From Clostridia bacterium (GTDB lineage: Bacteria; Bacillota; Clostridia; Christensenellales; CAG-1252): DNA of 62,104 nucleotides. Of the stretch, positions 9,064 through 18,100 are shown piece by piece; the first letter of the stretch is position 1, and every line of letters starts with the position of its first letter. The notes below the pieces were generated by a model. It searched no databases. It was not told where the DNA came from and was given only the letters and a program-made list of their open reading frames with translations. Made by a program: the position numbers and the translations under genes. The stretch is taken from assembly GCA_017394805.1 (NCBI GenBank), contig JAFPXC010000025.1:1-62104 (forward strand). Reading direction: 5' to 3'.

Positions 9064-10044
9064 ATGAAGAAACGCATTGCCATATTGATTGCCGTCGTTA
9101 TGCTGGCCACCGTATGTTTGGCCGCGCTCACCGCGTGCTATCAGTCCCGCCCCGCCAAGCTCAGCAAGGTCGTGGGCACCTACGAGTTGAAGTCCTACAC
9201 CCGCACCTATCCCGCCAAAGAAGGGGAGGAGACGGGCGAGACGGTGGACCTCATCGCCACCAATCAAATCAAGGCCTATCTGGTCGTCACGTCGGACGGC
9301 AAGGGCTATTACGTCTACGAGGACAAAGACACCCCCGTGCGGTGCTACCAATGCAAGATCAACGTCTCGATGGACGATAAGCAACCCGACAAGGTCAAGG
9401 AGATATCCTACACCTACGCGGCGGAGACCACGGGCGACGCCGTCCCCGGCAGCGGCCACGAGACCTTGGGCGTCTACTTCAAGTACAAGACCAAGAAACT
9501 CAGCTACAATATGCCCGCCATCTTCGGGCGCAAATATTCGCGTTCGGTGCGCTACGAAAAGGTGTCCAACGAGACCGGGCTGAATTACGTCAACCGAGAG
9601 TTTGGCACGACCTTCGCGCCCGCCGATTACGAGGTGGCTTTGTTGGACGGTGTGTTGGTCTACAACGGCGCCTACGACGCCGCTTCTCCCTACGTCTACT
9701 ACGTCGTGGACTACTATCCAGAGCGTGCCAAATGCAACGTCTATTACGCCCTCAAATCGGATAGACAAGCACACGCCGACGCCGACCTCACGGCAACGCC
9801 CATGATGATGGCGCATTCCGACGACTACGATACGGGTGCGTATGCGGACAAAGTGACCGTCACGTTCGGCAATTTGCCTTTCGACGCGCCCTACTACGGC
9901 ACGCCCGTCACCTCGCTCACCTACCACGGCGAGGGCTACGAAATGTGGCTTTCGCGCAACTCCCGCGCCACTTTCGACGTGCAGGCGTTCATTTCGGATG
10001 CCAACACCCAGTACGACCAATACCTCGCCTCGTTGGGCGAGTAG
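9064..10044 (+). CDS. Predicted lipoprotein of unknown function
   Basis: 326 residues beginning with a lipoprotein signal peptide: positive N-terminus, hydrophobic core and lipobox LTAC with the acylated cysteine at C25. The mature part is soluble, rich in Lys, Tyr and Asp, with no domain I recognise. Three segments begin with GTYEL, VGDAV-like or YVDYY stretches, suggesting a beta-rich fold such as lipocalin-like META/DUF proteins, but I cannot assign one. It has its own consensus promoter, and AGAGGTGAT precedes the ATG. Most likely it is anchored on the outer face of the cytoplasmic membrane. The next gene, a PH-domain protein, is 130 bp downstream and may be co-transcribed. Confidence 0.8.
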   Translation: MKKRIAILIAVVMLATVCLAALTACYQSRPAKLSKVVGTYELKSYTRTYPAKEGEETGETVDLIATNQIKAYLVVTSDGKGYYVYEDKDTPVRCYQCKINVSMDDKQPDKVKEISYTYAAETTGDAVPGSGHETLGVYFKYKTKKLSYNMPAIFGRKYSRSVRYEKVSNETGLNYVNREFGTTFAPADYEVALLDGVLVYNGAYDAASPYVYYVVDYYPERAKCNVYYALKSDRQAHADADLTATPMMMAHSDDYDTGAYADKVTVTFGNLPFDAPYYGTPVTSLTYHGEGYEMWLSRNSRATFDVQAFISDANTQYDQYLASLGE

Positions 10045-10177
10045 GGTTGCCGTATCGAGCGCAAGCGACGTGGGGTGACGTTTGCCAAGCCGTCACTTAG
10101 TCGGCCAAGGCGTTGCCTATTCTTCCAAAACGCACGCACACTCGCGGTATGCGCGGTATGACCAAAGGAGACCGAAT

Positions 10178-10657
10178 ATGAAGGATTATGATATGCAAGC
10201 GATGCGTGCGGACGAGATCGTGCCGCGCGAGGTATTCGCGGACGTTTTGGACGCGGACGAGGTCGTGGTGGGCGCGTACAAGCCCAACAAACGGCGCTAT
10301 TACAAGGCTTTTTGGATGTTCGCCTTGCCCATCTTTTGGCCGCATCTTATCATGATTTTCATCCTTACTTTGGGCGTCGTGCCCATTCTCTATGTCAAGC
10401 GCGGCTACGATCACCTCTACTACGCCTACACCAACAAGCGCGTCCTCGCGCGTTCGGGCTCGTTCGGCGTCACCTATCGCAGCATAGACTACCGCGACGT
10501 GGTCTCCACCGAGGTCTCCGTGTCCTTCCTCGACCGCCGCACGGACACCGGCTCCATCTCTTTCCAAACCCAACGCCGCAGTCTTACGTTCAACTTCATC
10601 GAAAAGCCCTACGACGTTCTCCGCGAAATCCGCGAATATATCGCTCACAACGCCTAG
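10178..10657 (+). CDS. Membrane protein with bacterial PH domain (bPH2/YdbS type)
   Basis: 159 residues. Two close hydrophobic segments (AFWMFALPIFWPHLIMIF and ILTLGVVPILYV, about 45-75) anchor it in the membrane. They are followed by a PH-like domain with the typical YTNKRVLARSG and SIDYRDV strands. The ATG at 10178 is chosen over an upstream in-frame ATG because AAAGGAG lies seven bases before it and the upstream part has no coding character. The molecular role of bPH2 proteins is not established. It may be co-transcribed with the lipoprotein gene before it. No terminator is evident after the stop. Confidence 0.8.
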   Translation: MKDYDMQAMRADEIVPREVFADVLDADEVVVGAYKPNKRRYYKAFWMFALPIFWPHLIMIFILTLGVVPILYVKRGYDHLYYAYTNKRVLARSGSFGVTYRSIDYRDVVSTEVSVSFLDRRTDTGSISFQTQRRSLTFNFIEKPYDVLREIREYIAHNA

Positions 10658-10764
10658 CTATGAAGTATGAGTGCGGAGTACAGGGAACCATAAATTCTTT
10701 GATTTGTTCGCACCATAAATTGATAGGAAAAGAAACCGATTAAACGATAAATTACAAAAAAACG

Positions 10765-10793
10765 TTTATTCTCCCGCCAATATATTGTATAAT
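10765..10793 (+). promoter_or_regulatory. Candidate promoter in the AT-rich stretch before the CRISPR relic
   Basis: TTTATT at 10765-10770, 17-bp spacer, TATAAT at 10788-10793. The -35 box is poor. The AT-rich 10,658-10,850 stretch has the character of a CRISPR leader and no gene. Confidence 0.35.
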
Positions 10794-10850
10794 AAAGGCG
10801 AATCAAGCAAAAAACGGGTTGATTTTCCCCGAAATACGCTTGACTTTGCA

Positions 10851-10980
10851 GTCACCCCCCGCGCGGGGGGGGTGGATTGAAATGCGCAGGGCAACACGAT
10901 TACGTTCGGCTGCAAGGGGTGTGGATTGAAATCTCAGTCTACAACCGTGCACGCATCTCAGGGGGGGTGTAGATTGAAAT
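10851..10980 (+). CRISPR. Degenerate CRISPR relic with type I-C-like repeats
   Basis: Three units end in the hallmark GTGGATTGAAAT (third copy GTAGATTGAAAT) of type I-C repeats, at 10883, 10932 and 10980. The first (10851-10883) is a full 33-nt repeat with a palindromic GTCACCCCCC/GGGGGG core. The other two keep only the 3' half, so the period is 48-49 nt instead of about 66. No cas gene is present in the window. The array stops next to the tRNA-derived attachment site at 11009, so integration of the island may have separated or truncated it. Confidence 0.5.
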
Positions 10981-11008
10981 CACGGTCGACATAGTGGCTG
11001 TGTTTTTA

Positions 11009-11028
11009 GGCGTACCTAGAGGGATTCG
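11009..11028 (-). other. Attachment-site copy: 20-bp 3' end of tRNA-Arg
   Basis: GGCGTACCTAGAGGGATTCG is identical to 46267-46286, the 3' end of the tRNA-Arg gene on the minus strand. The homology stops abruptly on both sides. This is the pattern left when an element integrates into a tRNA 3' end: the intact tRNA at one border and a short duplicate at the other. The tRNA orientation (3' end pointing to lower coordinates) agrees with an element lying between the two copies. Confidence 0.7.
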
Positions 11029-11118
11029 TAAGGAGAGACGACCTTCGGGAGCATCAACGGAATAGGCGCGCCCTATGGCCTGTAACGTCCTTATATAACA
11101 TTCTCGCGCCGTCAGCCC

Positions 11119-12744
11119 CTACCGTAGGTTGGGGGTGCGACACGATAGTGGCGCAGTGGTGCTTTGCACCACCGAAGCCCTCGGTAGAAAAAAACGACTT
11201 GTGTTCGAACAAGTCGTTTTTGGCGTGCACGGGGTTAAAAACTTCGAACTTTCATATAAAGAAATAGAGGAAGCCGTGTTTTTGCACGCTTCCTCTATCT
11301 CTATTGAGCCATTTATTGTTCGTCGGTATGGAAGGTTGTCAGCGAAGTTGAACGATACAATGATTTTGTCATTGAACAGTTGAACCTCACGAATGAAATG
11401 CTTGACTATCAACTTCCGCACCTCTACAGAATTTATGTTGCCTGTAAACACATTATTTAAATAGTCTTTTATAGCCTCGATTGTCAGATATGTGTAACTT
11501 TGTTGTTTTTCCTCTTCTATGGCATAATCAAGTTGTGCGATTTCCGTTTCAAGTTCTCTAAGCCTTGATTTTGTTTGCTCGGTGATAATGCCTTGTTCCA
11601 TTGCCGCAATCAGATTACTGCTTGCCTTCAAGGCTGCGGCTCGGTTGGATTCAAGCCCTTTCAACCTGCTATTTTCTGCTGCGTTCTTTTGATGCAACTT
11701 GTATACCGCCTCGGCTATGGCATTAACTGTTTCTTCAGATGCAAGCATTTTGTATGTCGCCTGAATAACGGCGTCTTCCAACTCTTGCTTGGGAATGTGT
11801 TTACATTCACATTTGTTCTCCTTCTTGCGCCTAGATAGGCACGAGTAATAATAATAGATAGCGCCTGTGTAACTCGTTCCGCTGATGCCAACCATTGACC
11901 TTTTACAATAACCACACACCAACTTTCCAGACAGAATATAATCATATACATCCTTCTTCCGGCAGGGGGCACGTCGGTTTTCGGCATGGATGTCTTGAAC
12001 AGTTTGCCATAGCAGGTCATCTATAATCTTGGGATAGATATTGTCATACACGGTATCGCCGTGCTGGATCGTGCCGTTGTACTTGGTGTTGCGCAATATC
12101 TTATAAATCACTTTGTCAGTGATTACTGTACCGCGCTTACCCAATACGCCCCGTCGCTGTAGTTCGTCCGCAATGGCTCTTGCCGTATAGCCTTTGGCGT
12201 ATTTTGAGTAGATCTCGCGGATAATGGCTGCCTCTGCCTCATTGATAACGTTCTTTTTGTCGACCGTATCATAGCCGAGGATTTGATACCCACCCGTATA
12301 GTTCCCTTTACGGTAACTCTCGTCCAATCCTCTATGTACCTTTTGGGACAGTTCCTCTGAGAAGTATTGCGCCATGCCTTCAAGCATAGATTCTAAGATG
12401 ATCGCCTCAGGGCTGTCAGGAATATGCTCGGTTGCAGATAAAACGCGGATACCGTTGGTTTTAAGAATGCGCTTGTTAATTGCGCTATCATACTTGTTCC
12501 GAGAGAACCTATCCAGTTTGTAAACAAGAATGACATCCCACTCTTGCTTGCAACTGTCTTTTATCATGCGTTGAAAATTCGGGCGGGCGTCATTTGTCCC
12601 CGTCATAGCACGGTCTATGTACTCGCCTACGATGAGTAAATCGTTATTCTTCGCGTATTCCCTACACACTCTCAATTGTCCGTCGATGGACTGTTCCGTT
12701 TGTCCTGCGCAGCTATACCGCGCATAAATCACTGCTTTTTTCAT
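11119..12744 (-). CDS. Large serine recombinase (site-specific integrase/resolvase)
   Basis: 541 residues. The N-terminal resolvase domain begins KAVIYARYS with nucleophile S11, followed by DGQ and the conserved YKLDRFSRN stretch. A recombinase domain follows with ILGYD and RNTKYNG motifs. Next come a zinc-ribbon region (CGYC, C.C) and a C-terminal coiled coil rich in Glu and Lys. The ATG at 12744 is chosen because AGGAGG lies just upstream. The last 45 or so codons run through a strong inverted repeat (11191-11220) and look like read-through into former att-flanking sequence. The gene ends only 90 bp from the attachment-site copy, which makes it a candidate for mobilising the left part of the island. 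It follows a small ORF and a structured leader. Confidence 0.93.
   Translation of the reverse strand: MKKAVIYARYSCAGQTEQSIDGQLRVCREYAKNNDLLIVGEYIDRAMTGTNDARPNFQRMIKDSCKQEWDVILVYKLDRFSRNKYDSAINKRILKTNGIRVLSATEHIPDSPEAIILESMLEGMAQYFSEELSQKVHRGLDESYRKGNYTGGYQILGYDTVDKKNVINEAEAAIIREIYSKYAKGYTARAIADELQRRGVLGKRGTVITDKVIYKILRNTKYNGTIQHGDTVYDNIYPKIIDDLLWQTVQDIHAENRRAPCRKKDVYDYILSGKLVCGYCKRSMVGISGTSYTGAIYYYYSCLSRRKKENKCECKHIPKQELEDAVIQATYKMLASEETVNAIAEAVYKLHQKNAAENSRLKGLESNRAAALKASSNLIAAMEQGIITEQTKSRLRELETEIAQLDYAIEEEKQQSYTYLTIEAIKDYLNNVFTGNINSVEVRKLIVKHFIREVQLFNDKIIVSFNFADNLPYRRTINGSIEIEEACKNTASSISLYESSKFLTPCTPKTTCSNTSRFFLPRASVVQSTTAPLSCRTPNLR
11187..11222. terminator. Bidirectional terminator-like hairpin inside the recombinase 3' end
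   Basis: AAAACGACTTG (11191-11201) pairs with CAAGTCGTTTT (11210-11220), with T-runs on both strands. It lies within the reading frame of the recombinase, about 70 bp before its stop. Confidence 0.6.
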
Positions 12745-12821
12745 TTTAATCCTCCTATTTGTTGTTTTTATCTTTGTCGGCATAATAGAAAAACACCACG
12801 ATCAGAAAAGACGCGATGAAA

Positions 12822-13004
12822 CTATCTTTCTCGTCCCTCTCCATCTTGGTGTAACTCGGTATGCCATTTGTTTTTAGCGTTCTTGCCATTCCTTTTCCTG
12901 CCTCCATACGGATTTCCAACGCCATAACGTCGGATTGACTGTATTAAAGCAAGTAATCTCCCCTCCTTTTGGGGACATTTATAAAGTTTTTCCATTTTAT
13001 TCAT
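12822..13004 (-). CDS. Small basic protein upstream of the serine recombinase
   Basis: 60 residues starting MNKMEKLYKCPQKEG, rich in Arg, Lys and Gly. The start is supported by a very strong AAAGGAGGTG seven to eight bases before the ATG; the longer frame to 13043 is not. It is about 78 bp upstream of the recombinase, on the same strand, and directly follows the nested-hairpin leader at 13017-13208. I recognise no domain. Its place suggests a small regulator or recombination directionality factor, but that is inference. Confidence 0.55.
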   Translation of the reverse strand: MNKMEKLYKCPQKEGRLLALIQSIRRYGVGNPYGGRKRNGKNAKNKWHTELHQDGEGRER

Positions 13005-13016
13005 CTTTTCACCTCC

Positions 13017-13208
13017 TTTTTCGTCTATCGACACCCATCCCACAATCGAAGCGAGCCAAAAGACAAAGGGAACCGCAATTACATTTGCCTATCCAAATAA
13101 TTGCGGCGACTAAAAAAGGTCTAAGTAGGCATCATAATTGCCTTTCCTTTTTTAGTGCCTTGTCTTTTGGCGTAGCGGAGATTACACCCCCCGTCGATAG
13201 ACGAAAAA
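13017..13208 (-). promoter_or_regulatory. 192-nt nested-hairpin leader before the small ORF and serine recombinase
   Basis: A 16-bp perfect outer stem (TTTTTCGTCTATCGAC at 13017-13032 with 13193-13208) encloses a second stem (GCCAAAAGACAA-type arms at 13055-13068 and 13158-13171). Inside it are two hairpins: CCGCAATTA/TAATTGCGG at 13073-13106 and ACTAAAAAAGG/CCTTTTTTAGT at 13109-13156. On the minus strand the 3' arm of the outer stem abuts the GGAGGTG ribosome binding site of the small ORF. The layout suggests a structured 5' untranslated RNA controlling translation, but a DNA-level cruciform is not excluded. Confidence 0.65.
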
Positions 13209-13264
13209 GAACTATGTTGTGTGCCCATTTAGGTAAATACTGTGAATCGGTCTATCAAAGGAAC

Positions 13265-13299
13265 AAAAAAACGTGGCATCTACAAGAGATGAATGCCAC
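13265..13299 (-). terminator. Rho-independent terminator, minus strand
   Basis: GTGGCAT (13273-13279) and ATGCCAC (13293-13299) form the stem; on the minus strand it is followed by seven T. It would end transcripts arriving from the 14.7-kb side. Confidence 0.75.
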
Positions 13300-13407
13300 A
13301 TAAAAGTATGAATACATTGAAAAGATGCGAAAGAGCAACTAACAAACAAGAAAAGGGGGATGGGACAACCGAACAAAGGCGAGGGGATATGGGCAGTGCC
13401 GCAAGCG

Positions 13408-13645
13408 GGTTAGCGCGGCCGCCCATTCCTCGCCGTCGGGGGCTTCCCCTTTTTGTCGTCGTTAGCTCGCGCTTCGAAGTCCGAAGTTGTCGGTTAGACG
13501 GGCCTTGTCTGGCGACGCATTTGCCAAGGGGACCCCGCGAAAGCGCGAGCGTAGCGAGCGATTCCGTGGGGAGTGGCAGCGGCGCCACTTGTTCAAGACA
13601 AGGACCGTCTAATAGTAAACGGTTCCACTTGGTTCCATTTGATTA
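13408..13645 (-). repeat. Dispersed inverted-repeat element, copy 1
   Basis: On the minus strand it shares several blocks with 57,386-57,560: TGGAACC.AGTGGAAC, CCGTTTAC, TTAGACGGTCCTTGTCTTG followed by AACAAGTGGCG, then CCAGACAAGGCCCGTCT, and finally GGATGGGCGGCCGC or a close variant. The blocks TTAGACGGxCCTTGTCT form an inverted repeat (13494-13512 with 13594-13612). The interior is longer here than in copy 2. Open frames across it (for example 13293-13646) look like artefacts of this repeat. The rest of the 13,300-13,884 gap holds no gene I can support. Confidence 0.6.
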
Positions 13646-13884
13646 GCATTATATTGTGCTGTGTTTTGGGTGTAAATGATACGGATATGAATCTTGTAAT
13701 ATTGTGATATACTTGTTAAAATGAAAAACTAATAGGTAAACGAAATACGACAATAAACGGATGCAATCCGCATTTCGCAAAATGCACAGACGAGAAGGCA
13801 CTATTCTGTTTCAAACATAAAGTGACCGATAAATGGCGTGTTAGACTACAACTTTTTGTATTTTATATAAAAATGCAGTGTATC

Positions 13885-14763
13885 CTATTTCACAAGTAAG
13901 CTTATTACTGCGCCGATAATCGAACCGATTGCGCTACCGATAATCGCCCAAAATAATGGGGCGACGACGCGCCATTTAAGAATATCGGCACGCGTTTCTT
14001 TGGGTGCCCAATAAGGATTGACGCTAAGGTTGTCTTCTTTAATCCTACGATATTTCGCTTGGCACGCATTGGCGATCCCTCTTGCCGTAATATGACCGTT
14101 GCTTTTTTTAATTGTGTACGCGATATATTTAAGCATTTCATAAATACCCGCGGCGTTGAGCCCATCAATGGGTATCGGTGCGCCGCCTTGGTTGTTTTTC
14201 CAAATAAAAATACAAGGGATATCGCCCTCGTCGACATTAAAACTCGACATATTCTTCAAATTATCTTCACCGGACAGCTCCCATTCGGCTTTTGAATAAA
14301 AAATATCCAAATAATCGTCTAAAAAACGATTCAATTCGTCTTGATATTCTTGGATTAGTTCTTTTACCACCGCATTCCTATCCTTTTGCAAAATAACGCA
14401 CTTATATCGATTGGAATCATTCAATCTCGATTGATATTCTTTATCATCTTTGTTAATTACCAAATTGAGCAAATCCTTGCGCATTTGTTCTTGTCGTTGA
14501 TAGCGGCGATAGGCGTACTTTTCAATATTATCTCCTCGCCTGCAAAAAATCGAAATCAAGGCGTTAAAAATATCGTCGGATGTGCTATCGCAATCTTGTT
14601 CTTCAATGAATTTTTCGATAATGGGCGATAATGTATCTAATTGAATGGATATCTGCTTGGATTTTTCAACAAATGAATTTAATGGTTTAGATATTTCCAA
14701 ATCATTATTATTTTTTGCCCATTCGATAAATTCAACGGTGGCTAAAATATCATTGTTACTCAT
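13885..14763 (-). CDS. Unknown AT-rich protein with C-terminal membrane anchor
   Basis: 292 residues, with AAGGAG upstream of the ATG. The N-terminal two thirds is charged and helical, with a probable coiled-coil section (residues 30-150). A short segment with IPCIFIWKNNQGGAPIPIDG precedes the Lys-rich stretch KKSNGHITARGIANAC. The C-terminus is a glycine-zipper-like hydrophobic helix (PLFWAIIGSAIGSIIGAVISLLV, about 267-290). I recognise no family. The composition is far from the host genes, as expected for accessory DNA. A soluble sensor part with a C-terminal glycine-rich helix is an arrangement seen in membrane-acting effectors, but there is no direct evidence for that role here. Confidence 0.7.
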   Translation of the reverse strand: MSNNDILATVEFIEWAKNNNDLEISKPLNSFVEKSKQISIQLDTLSPIIEKFIEEQDCDSTSDDIFNALISIFCRRGDNIEKYAYRRYQRQEQMRKDLLNLVINKDDKEYQSRLNDSNRYKCVILQKDRNAVVKELIQEYQDELNRFLDDYLDIFYSKAEWELSGEDNLKNMSSFNVDEGDIPCIFIWKNNQGGAPIPIDGLNAAGIYEMLKYIAYTIKKSNGHITARGIANACQAKYRRIKEDNLSVNPYWAPKETRADILKWRVVAPLFWAIIGSAIGSIIGAVISLLVK

Positions 14764-14827
14764 AATAATTACTCCTTATTTTTATTTCCATTTAATAGTT
14801 AATATGGTATTTTTTCTTTAATTTTTT

Positions 14828-14850
14828 GGGGGATGGGTGCAACATCCCCC
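14828..14850. repeat. Strong hairpin in the 14,764-15,145 gap
   Basis: GGGGGATG and CATCCCCC around a 7-nt loop. No T-run follows on either strand, so it is not a typical terminator. The rest of this 380-bp gap is GC-rich with no supported gene. Confidence 0.5.
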
Positions 14851-15145
14851 CTGTGGAATGTTGGGTTACTTTTTGATAAAATCGGTTTTGACTAATGGTA
14901 TATTCCCAAGGAATATCGCCTGCGGTGAAGCGTGTGCGGCGCCGATGGCGCCTATGGCGGTCTGTCGGTCGGTAATCGGTTCATACGTACCTCCTACGAT
15001 AGTTTGGTATGCAAAGCGCGGACGCCGCCGCTATCGGTGCCGTGTCCGCGGTCGCGGCCGCCCAAGGGCGGATGTTGTGACGGCGCAAGGGGCGGTAAAA
15101 CCGCTAACCCTTGCTTATCACAGATTGCCCTTTCGGGCAGATTTA

Positions 15146-15193
15146 GAAAATTTTCGCTATGATTTTCGCTACGCTCAAGATAGCGAAATTTTC
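15146..15193. repeat. Inverted repeat at the 3' end of the DUF6273 gene
   Basis: GAAAATTTTCGCTAT (15146-15160) and ATAGCGAAATTTTC (15180-15193) with a single bulged base and a 19-nt loop. It straddles the stop codon of the giant lipoprotein and begins right after its variable C-terminal region. Confidence 0.7.
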
Positions 15194-18100
15194 AAAGCGG
15201 GGACGACACCGTAACCAGTGAGGTCAACGCTGCGGTAGTTGCCGGCATAGCCATAGTAGCTGACGTAACGCGCGTCGCTACTATCACTATAGTACGGCGA
15301 ACGGAGCCACCAATGGCCGTTACTTTTGTAAGAACTATCGGTACTCGTCCAAGCTCCTTGGCACTTGGCGTAGTCCGTGTTTTGTTTGCGGCGAGCCGCG
15401 TCGTAGTTATAGCAACTGCTGTTGAAACCATACGCAGAGTTGGTCACTTCTTGCTCACTGAGGAGGAAGATATAATCCTCGGTGTTGGCGCAGGCGTACG
15501 AAGACGCTTGCGTTAGGTTGTTACCCGAATCCGAGGTGCTGCGCGCGCTGTTGTCCACCGTAGTCAGCAGGATCAATTGCTTCTGTAGGTCATTGAATGC
15601 CGTATTGTAGAAGGCGTCGTTGAGCCACTTGCGGATATTGGACAGGGCGTAGTTGTTGGGGTAGCCCGTTCCGCCGTTGTGGGAGAATTGAGAGGTTGAC
15701 GTATAGTGGCAGTACTCTTGGCTGTCCAACGCCATCTCGGCGAAGATGAGGGCGACGCCATCCGCTTCCGAGAGGATGCGCCACTTGATGGGCTCGTATT
15801 TGAACCAATATACGGTGGTGGTATTGTATCCGTTGTTGTCTTGGTAACTATTGTCTGCGCTACTGCTATTACTTGTATAGTAAGGCCTGTATTGGGTGAA
15901 GTACACACCGCGATATTGTTCGCCGCCGTAGGTTAGGTCGATGTACCACATATAATCCGTGGACGTGCTACTACTGATAAAGTACCCGTACGAGGTCCAT
16001 GCTCGGGCATTGGAGGCCGTGGGCAAGGTGCCCGCCGCCGTATTGAGCGCAGATTTGATGGCGCTGTCCGTCACCTCGCTCTGCGGATAGGTGCCGAAGT
16101 AGAGGTAATCGCCGTGTCGGCAGTATACACCGTCTTTTGTGCCGTGGGCGGTGGCTCCGCACTTGGTACAAATACAGTTATCGTCGAGCGTATGCGCCGT
16201 ACACTTCTCGAACTTGGCCGTATAGGTTTTGTTCTCGGCGGGCATGGCGAAGGTGTAACTTAGACTTGTGCCCTCGCTGACCTTGGTATCTCCGTCATAC
16301 CAGCCGAGGAAGGTGTAGCCCAGGTTGGTGGCGGCGGTCAGAGTTTCCTCTTGCCCCGCGGTCACTTTCTCCGCATTCTTTTGGGTATACGTTCCCGCCG
16401 CGGTGAGATCGGTCGTGGTGGACAGGGTGTAATACGTCCATTTCGCCGTGTAGGTCTTGTTCTCGGCGGGCATGGTCGCGATATAGGTCAGGCTCGTGCC
16501 CTCACTGACCTTGGTATCACCGTCGTACCAACCGACCCAGGTGTAACCCGCGTTGGTGGTGGCGGTCAAGGTGATATTTGCTCCGCAGGGCACCGAGACG
16601 GCGTCGAATAGGGTGTAGGTGCCCGCCCCCGCCATATTCGTGGCCGTGGAGAGGGTGTAGCCGAGGTCATTGCAGAGTACGTACTCCCGCTCCAAGGTGT
16701 TGGCGGCGTCATCGGTAATGCGTAGGCGTACGCGGATATGGGTGACGACTTCGTTTTCATCCTTGTATTCCTCCAGCACCGTGATACTCTCGGACAGTTC
16801 GTCGCCGAAGGAATCGTAGGACTTGAAGTAGGTGCGCAAGGTCAGCACGGTATCGGAGGGCAGTTTCCAATAGGTGACGGTTTGGTCGCCCACCTGCTTG
16901 GGCTCGCGATTGTAGGTGGTAGTGGGCATACCGAATAGGCGGATATCGCTCAACACGTCGCTGTCCACGTAGTTGCCGGCAGTGTCGGTGAAGCGCAGGC
17001 GGATGTCGACGATGGTGCCCGCCACGAGTGCGTCGCCCGATGCGGCGACAAGACTCACCGCGCAGGGATTGCCGAAGCTATCCTCTGCATAGGCGTCGAA
17101 TTCTTCGCCATGGCCCAGCAAACTCGCCAGGTCGGAGGAGAAGGCGTCGTAGGTCATAGAAGCGCTAATATCCGCCGCGCTATACACGGGGATAGCCTCG
17201 GTGGTGATGGCGGCGCTGTTGCCGACAGCGTCGGTGGCGCTGACTTGGTAAGTCACATAGCCGCCCGCCTCGAAGGTGCCTTCCGCCTGCGTAATGCTCA
17301 CCCGCAGGGGCTCACCGAAGCTATCCGTCGCGGTGGCGTGCAGACCATTGCACAGCAAGCCGCAACTGCCGCCTGCCGCGGGATAGAGCGCGCCCTCCAT
17401 CACTACGCTTTCGATGGTCATACTATAGTAATACCCGCAAGACACCACATAGTACAGCGTACCCGCCGTCACGGCGTATGTGATCGAGAAATTGCCATCG
17501 CTGCCGCCGTTATTGTTGTAGGCTAGGCGCGTCGTTTTATTCGCAGCATACAGGTAGCCGAAAGTGTCGTTGCTACCGGTGGAATAGATGGTGACGTTGC
17601 CGTCGGTCAAAGGTACAAAGGCATAATACTTAAAGGAATACGAATCATACCTACTATCTACGGACAAGCTATACAAGGTACCGTTGATGGGCAAGACGCC
17701 GTCGCCGGCATGGGCTATCCAACCGGCATAGACGGTGACGTCGGCGTCGATATCTCGGCTGAAATCGAATAGCGTTTCGCAGACCGCCGTGGTGTACCAA
17801 CCCGAGAACACAAAGCCATCGCGGGTGGGTATGGCGGTGGGGTATACCATGGGATGCTCGTTGTCTATCGTTTGGGCGGCGGGTTGCCCCTCGCTGCCGC
17901 CGTTCAAATCGAAGGAGAGCGTTACCGATTTAGTATATAAATAATAGGGCTGCACATCTTGGTCCGCTTTGAGCGTATCGCAGTCATAGGTGACCGTTGG
18001 CGCACCGTAGACGCGCACCTGCGCGGTGGCGGTGGCGGTATTGCCGGCACGGTCGGTAGCGGAAACTTGGTAGGTCAGCGTGGCACCTGCAACCCATTCG

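Noticed and set aside
10851..10980. Active CRISPR array
   Set aside because: Only one complete repeat, spacers of wrong length, no cas genes; recorded as a relic.
11141..11222. A second tRNA gene near the recombinase end (T-loop-like TTCGAA in a stem)
   Set aside because: The hairpin has an 8-nt loop but no acceptor, D or anticodon arm fits around it.
13293..13646. 117-residue ORF in the repeat region
   Set aside because: Covers the dispersed inverted repeat, has odd composition and no ribosome binding site.
14837..15214. 125-residue ORF and possible toxin-antitoxin locus before the DUF6273 gene end
   Set aside because: Overlaps the DUF6273 C-terminus on the opposite strand and contains no family signal.
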